Of a DNA stretch of 7,231 nucleotides, positions 4,867 to 7,231 are shown in pieces; positions within the stretch are counted from its first letter, which is position 1; each line of letters starts with the position of its first letter. Position numbers and translations under genes: made by a program. Under the pieces are notes generated by a model that ran no database searches, was not told where the DNA came from, and saw nothing but the letters and a program-made list of their open reading frames with translations. Where the stretch lies: positions 1-7,231 of the forward strand of contig JACQOM010000031.1 in assembly GCA_016202525.1 (NCBI GenBank), given 5' to 3'. Source of the stretch: Chloroflexota bacterium (lineage in GTDB: Bacteria > Chloroflexota > Dehalococcoidia > Dehalococcoidales > UBA2162).

Positions 4867-6495
4867 GTGGATGAATTGAACAAGATACCGGTACTCTTCG
4901 TTGGGGCTGGCCCATCCAGCCTGGCAGGAGCCATCAAACTAAAACGACTGCTCAAACAAAAAGACAGAAACGACCCGGTAGTCGTCATTGAAAAAGCCGA
5001 TAAGCTGGGTCAGCATAATCTATCCGGGGCTGTCTTTGAAGCCGATGTCCTCGATGAATTAGTCCCCGGCTGGAAGGAGAAAAAGGACGCTTTTGTCACC
5101 AAGACGCTGGCAAATGAGGTAAAAATAGACGAGACAGTTTTTCTGCCGGGCGGTAGCTCATCTATCAAGTTACCGGAGGCGATAATACCCAAATATATGC
5201 GCCATCACGGCAATTATGTTCTTTCACTCAGTGAGATGGTCAACTGGCTGGCAGGAATCGCCAGGGAGCTTGGCGTCGAGATATATACCGGTTTTGCCGC
5301 CAAAGAGTTGGTAGTAGCCGACAATTCGGTCAAGGGAGTGAAGCTGGGCGACAAGGGCCTGGATAAGGATAAAAAGAAACAGTCGAACTATTCACCGGGA
5401 GAAACAATCGAGGCTAAAGTAACCGTCTTCGGCGAAGGCTCTCTGGGCCAGTTATCCGAGGCAATGATCAAGCAATTCAATCTCGGCAAAGGCCGGAATC
5501 CGCAGGTCTATTCGCTGGGAGTCAAAGAGATTATCCGGCTACCGGAAGAGAATAATTTCGGCCCAAACCGCGTAATACACACCCTGGGTTTCCCCAATAA
5601 GATGTCGACCCCTGATGTCTTCGGCGGCGGAACAATGTACAGCATGAGCGAGAATACGGTGGCGGTAGCCCTAATCCTGGCACTGGACTGGCGCTACTGC
5701 AACCTTAATCCCCAAAGAGAGCTTCAACTCTTTAAGTCCCATCCATTTGTCAGCCAGTTGATTGAAGGTGGCGAAGTGATTGCTTATGGAGCCAGGACAC
5801 TGCCCGAAGGCGGCTATTATTCGATACCGGAGCTGGCCGCCAACGGTGCCCTTATCATCGGAGACGCTGCCGGTCTGACCAGCGTCAGGAAGCTTAAAGG
5901 ACTGCACTACGCCATCAAATCGGGCATGATTGCCGCCGAGACCATCTTTCAAGCCATCGAAAAGCAGGACTTCTCACGGAATTCCTTAAAGAGATATCAG
6001 GAACAGCTTAACAATAGTTTTGTTATCAGGGATATGCAAACAGCCAGAAATTACCGGCAGGTTTTCACCAAAGCGGGCAGAGCCGGACTCTATCTGGGCG
6101 CGCCACTATCGCTTGTCCAGCAGTGGTTCCCGTTCAAATTGGGCACTAAACCGGATTATGAAGGCATGAGAAGGGTCAGGCTGAACAGACAATATAACGG
6201 TGGTATCGATCGCCTGACTGCGGTCAGCCTTTCCGGCACCACCCACCGTGAAGACGAGCCATCCCACATTACCTTTTCCAACCCCACCCAATGCGATAGC
6301 TGCAAAGAGAAATTCGGCTGCCATCCCTGCGAATCATTCTGTCCCGGAGAGGTATATCGATTCGACGAAGACGACCTGATTTTAAGCCCATCCAACTGCC
6401 TGCACTGTCAGACCTGCCGCATAAAATGTCCCAACCAGATAATACAGTGGGCGGTACCGGAGGGAGGGAACGGACCGAGATATAAACTGATGTAG
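4867..6495 (+). CDS. ETF:quinone oxidoreductase (FixC-FixX fusion type), two-cluster ferredoxin domain
   Basis: The 542-residue protein matches ETF-QO in length and order. The N-terminal FAD fold has GAGPSS (13-18). Central signatures include HGNYVLSLSEMVNWL, YGARTLPEGGYYSIPEL, the second FAD motif IIGDAAG and KGLHYAIKSGMIAAE. A ferredoxin-like tail carries NCLHCQTCRIKCP and VPEGGNGPRY. It takes electrons from ETF through FAD and iron-sulfur groups and reduces membrane quinone; the enzyme is a monotopic membrane protein, and no transmembrane helix is evident. Cysteines at 476, 479, 485, 488, 492, 511, 514, 517 and 521 suffice for two [4Fe-4S] clusters; 492/511/514/517 match the single mitochondrial cluster. 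GTG 4867 has AAGGAG at 4854-4859, inside the end of etfBA. With the EtfBA fusion it forms a two-gene equivalent of EtfABCX. Direction and bifurcation are inferred. Confidence 0.95.
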   Translation: MDELNKIPVLFVGAGPSSLAGAIKLKRLLKQKDRNDPVVVIEKADKLGQHNLSGAVFEADVLDELVPGWKEKKDAFVTKTLANEVKIDETVFLPGGSSSIKLPEAIIPKYMRHHGNYVLSLSEMVNWLAGIARELGVEIYTGFAAKELVVADNSVKGVKLGDKGLDKDKKKQSNYSPGETIEAKVTVFGEGSLGQLSEAMIKQFNLGKGRNPQVYSLGVKEIIRLPEENNFGPNRVIHTLGFPNKMSTPDVFGGGTMYSMSENTVAVALILALDWRYCNLNPQRELQLFKSHPFVSQLIEGGEVIAYGARTLPEGGYYSIPELAANGALIIGDAAGLTSVRKLKGLHYAIKSGMIAAETIFQAIEKQDFSRNSLKRYQEQLNNSFVIRDMQTARNYRQVFTKAGRAGLYLGAPLSLVQQWFPFKLGTKPDYEGMRRVRLNRQYNGGIDRLTAVSLSGTTHREDEPSHITFSNPTQCDSCKEKFGCHPCESFCPGEVYRFDEDDLILSPSNCLHCQTCRIKCPNQIIQWAVPEGGNGPRYKLM

Positions 6496-6503
6496 GTCAG
6501 AAA

Positions 6504-6512
6504 TGCTATACT
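6504..6512 (+). promoter_or_regulatory. extended -10 promoter for the zinc-ribbon gene
   Basis: TGC-TATACT (6504-6512) is an extended -10 box with five of six consensus bases, just after the ETF-QO stop. There is no -35 match at 17 bp. Transcription from about 6519 would leave a ~30-nt leader with AGGAGG at 6534-6539. No terminator separates the gene from the ETF operon, so readthrough could also express it. Confidence 0.45.
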
Positions 6513-6547
6513 ATGTTTTATCTCGCTGCTAAAAGGAGGCAAGGAAG

Positions 6548-6916
6548 ATGCTCTGTCAAAAGTGTAACCATTCCAATCCCGATGAAAACAAGTTCTGCGG
6601 CAATTGTGGCTCCCCTCTGCCGGCAACCGAACATATAACCTTGAAAGACCTCATTGTTGCCGGTATCTTTAAGGCCAACGACGAACTTACGATAAGTTAC
6701 CGCGGCAAGGATTTAACGGCGACTCTTTTAGCCGACGGCAAGATTAGATATGAAAATAAAACCTACGATGGACCGCTGGCCGGCGTCACTGCTGTCAGAG
6801 GACAGACCTGCGATGGCTGGTATTGCTGGAATGCCAAAGACCACGCTACGGGTAAAAGCTATTCTATCAGCCATTATCGTGCTGCGTTACTGAGGCAAAA
6901 GCGTGAGGGTCACTAG
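6548..6916 (+). CDS. zinc-ribbon protein with RAMA-like C-terminal domain
   Basis: The 122-residue protein opens with a zinc ribbon: Cys3, Cys6, Cys17 and Cys20 in CQKC-x10-CGNC. After a short linker, residues ~30-105 read LKDLIVAGIFKANDELTISY, then GKDLTATLLADGKIRYENK, TYDGPLAGVTAVRG and CDGWYCW. This order (LxDLIxAG, a 'y.Gk...Atl..dGkI' hairpin, 'ty.sp..A....g', GWxxW) matches what I recall of the RAMA domain, found with restriction-modification proteins and predicted to recognise modified DNA. A zinc ribbon plus RAMA suggests a small nucleic-acid-binding or regulatory protein; no catalytic residues are seen. ATG 6548 is set by AGGAGG at 6534-6539 and AGGAAG just before the codon. It lies 52 nt after the ETF-QO gene, but a functional link to electron transfer is not evident. 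Confidence 0.8.
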   Translation: MLCQKCNHSNPDENKFCGNCGSPLPATEHITLKDLIVAGIFKANDELTISYRGKDLTATLLADGKIRYENKTYDGPLAGVTAVRGQTCDGWYCWNAKDHATGKSYSISHYRAALLRQKREGH

Positions 6917-6957
6917 CACTAGCAATGCGGTGTTAATCGACCAGTTTTTTTCGGTAC
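6917..6957 (+). other. short spacer with a T7 run after the zinc-ribbon gene
   Basis: A run of seven T residues at 6945-6951 follows only a very weak potential stem (GGT...ACC at about 6930-6942). It might be a weak terminator, but I cannot support one from the pairing seen. Confidence 0.2.
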
Positions 6958-7079
6958 TGTCATTGCGAGACCATCCCGACTTTGTCGGGAGGCGAAGCAA
7001 TCCGTGTGGAGAGGAAAGAACTCCACCCCTCCCAGATTGCCACGTCGTCTTGATTTCATCGTGACTCCTCGCACTGACA
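6958..7079. repeat. 122-bp imperfect palindromic repeat (MITE/REP-like)
   Basis: The ends are inverted repeats, TGTCATTGCGAG (6958-6969) and CTCGCACTGACA (7068-7079), matching at 11 of 12 positions. Inside, GCAATC (6997-7002) pairs with GATTGC (7035-7040), and GTGGAG (7006-7011) with CTCCAC (7021-7026). A side hairpin TCCCGAC/GTCGGGA lies at 6974-6990. The whole would fold into a long branched hairpin. The phrases TTGCGAG...GCGAAGCAATC and CTCCTCGCA.TGACA resemble a dispersed intergenic repeat I recall from various environmental bacterial genomes. No transposase gene and no clear target-site duplication are visible, so mobility would depend on an enzyme elsewhere. Confidence 0.75.
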
Positions 7080-7097
7080 ATAGAATCAACCTTTAAG

Positions 7098-7126
7098 TTG
7101 ACTTTTCGACATATCTCCCGTATGCT
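7098..7126 (+). promoter_or_regulatory. promoter of the cobalamin-riboswitch transcript
   Basis: TTGACT (7098-7103; five of six) is followed after 17 bp by TATGCT (7121-7126; four of six). Transcription would start near 7133, about 20 nt before the riboswitch core. An inverted repeat TCAAC-CTTTAA-GTTGA (7086-7101) overlaps the -35 box, and TCCC/GGGA flank the -10; either could be chance. Confidence 0.55.
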
Positions 7127-7149
7127 ATGGGAAATAAATAGAATATAGA

Positions 7150-7231
7150 ACTTTAGGGGTGCCCAGCGTAAGCGCGGGCTTAAACGGAAGGCAAGTACGG
7201 TGTAAATCCGTCACAGTCCCACCTGCTGTAA
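7150..7231 (+). promoter_or_regulatory. cobalamin riboswitch, 5' part (cut by the window end)
   Basis: The order of conserved blocks fits the adenosylcobalamin/B12 riboswitch: GGTGCC (7158-7163), a GCCC/GGGC helix (7161-7164 with 7176-7179), TTAAACGGAAG (7180-7190), the stem ACGG-TGTAAAT-CCGT (7197-7211), CAGTCCC-ACC and CTGTAA (7226-7231). These correspond to the consensus blocks 'AAnnGGGAA', 'GGTG-AAATCC' and 'CCCGC-ACTGTAA'. The remaining core, including the B12 box helix and the expression platform, lies beyond the window. Such RNA normally shuts down a downstream gene for corrinoid transport, cobalamin synthesis or a B12-independent isozyme when cobalamin is plentiful. Confidence 0.9.

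Noticed and set aside
1..7231. CRISPR array, toxin-antitoxin pair, insertion sequence with transposase or defence operon
   Set aside because: No spaced identical repeats, transposase motifs or recognisable defence effectors were found on either strand.

Overview
The window looks like chromosomal DNA from an anaerobic or facultative environmental bacterium, possibly of the Chloroflexota (Dehalococcoidia-like). That lineage guess is weak: it rests on recalled resemblance of the YchF-like protein, the small accessory genes and the intergenic repeat, not on a search. GTG and TTG starts, AGGAGG-type ribosome sites and sigma70-like promoters show that it is bacterial.

Left part (1-1140). The 3' end of a polysaccharide-deacetylase-like gene enters on the + strand. 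A minus-strand accessory segment follows. It has a TTG-started reading frame with a good ribosome site, one in-frame TAA, then the same frame continuing to a strong intrinsic terminator. This is best read as a single ~167-codon gene of unknown function broken by a nonsense mutation. The segment lies against the 3' end of tRNA-Ala(UGC), a common place for integrated elements.

Middle (1141-2621). A minus-strand two-gene unit encodes a 73-residue HEAT-like protein and a 367-residue YchF/OLA1-type P-loop protein. The P-loop protein has unusual nucleotide-site residues: Arg for the Walker A Lys and an altered G3 motif. The unit has its own promoter, back to back with a + strand promoter.

Core (2666-6495). 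The + strand carries an electron-transfer module: an EtfB-EtfA fusion followed 2 nt later by a full-length ETF:quinone oxidoreductase (FixC-type flavoprotein plus C-terminal FixX-type ferredoxin domain). The EtfB half has a segment like that of electron-bifurcating ETFs. The ferredoxin domain has nine cysteines, enough for two [4Fe-4S] clusters, whereas mitochondrial ETF-QO has one. The two polypeptides therefore supply the equivalents of EtfA, EtfB, EtfC and EtfX. They probably couple a reduced carrier (NADH or acyl-CoA dehydrogenases) to the quinone pool, with possible bifurcation to ferredoxin or flavodoxin.

Right part (6504-7231). A small zinc-ribbon protein with a RAMA-like C-terminal domain follows. 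Next come a ~122-bp imperfect palindromic, MITE/REP-like repeat, a sigma70-like promoter, and the first ~80 nt of a cobalamin riboswitch that runs off the window. The next gene is therefore probably involved in corrinoid uptake, synthesis or use.
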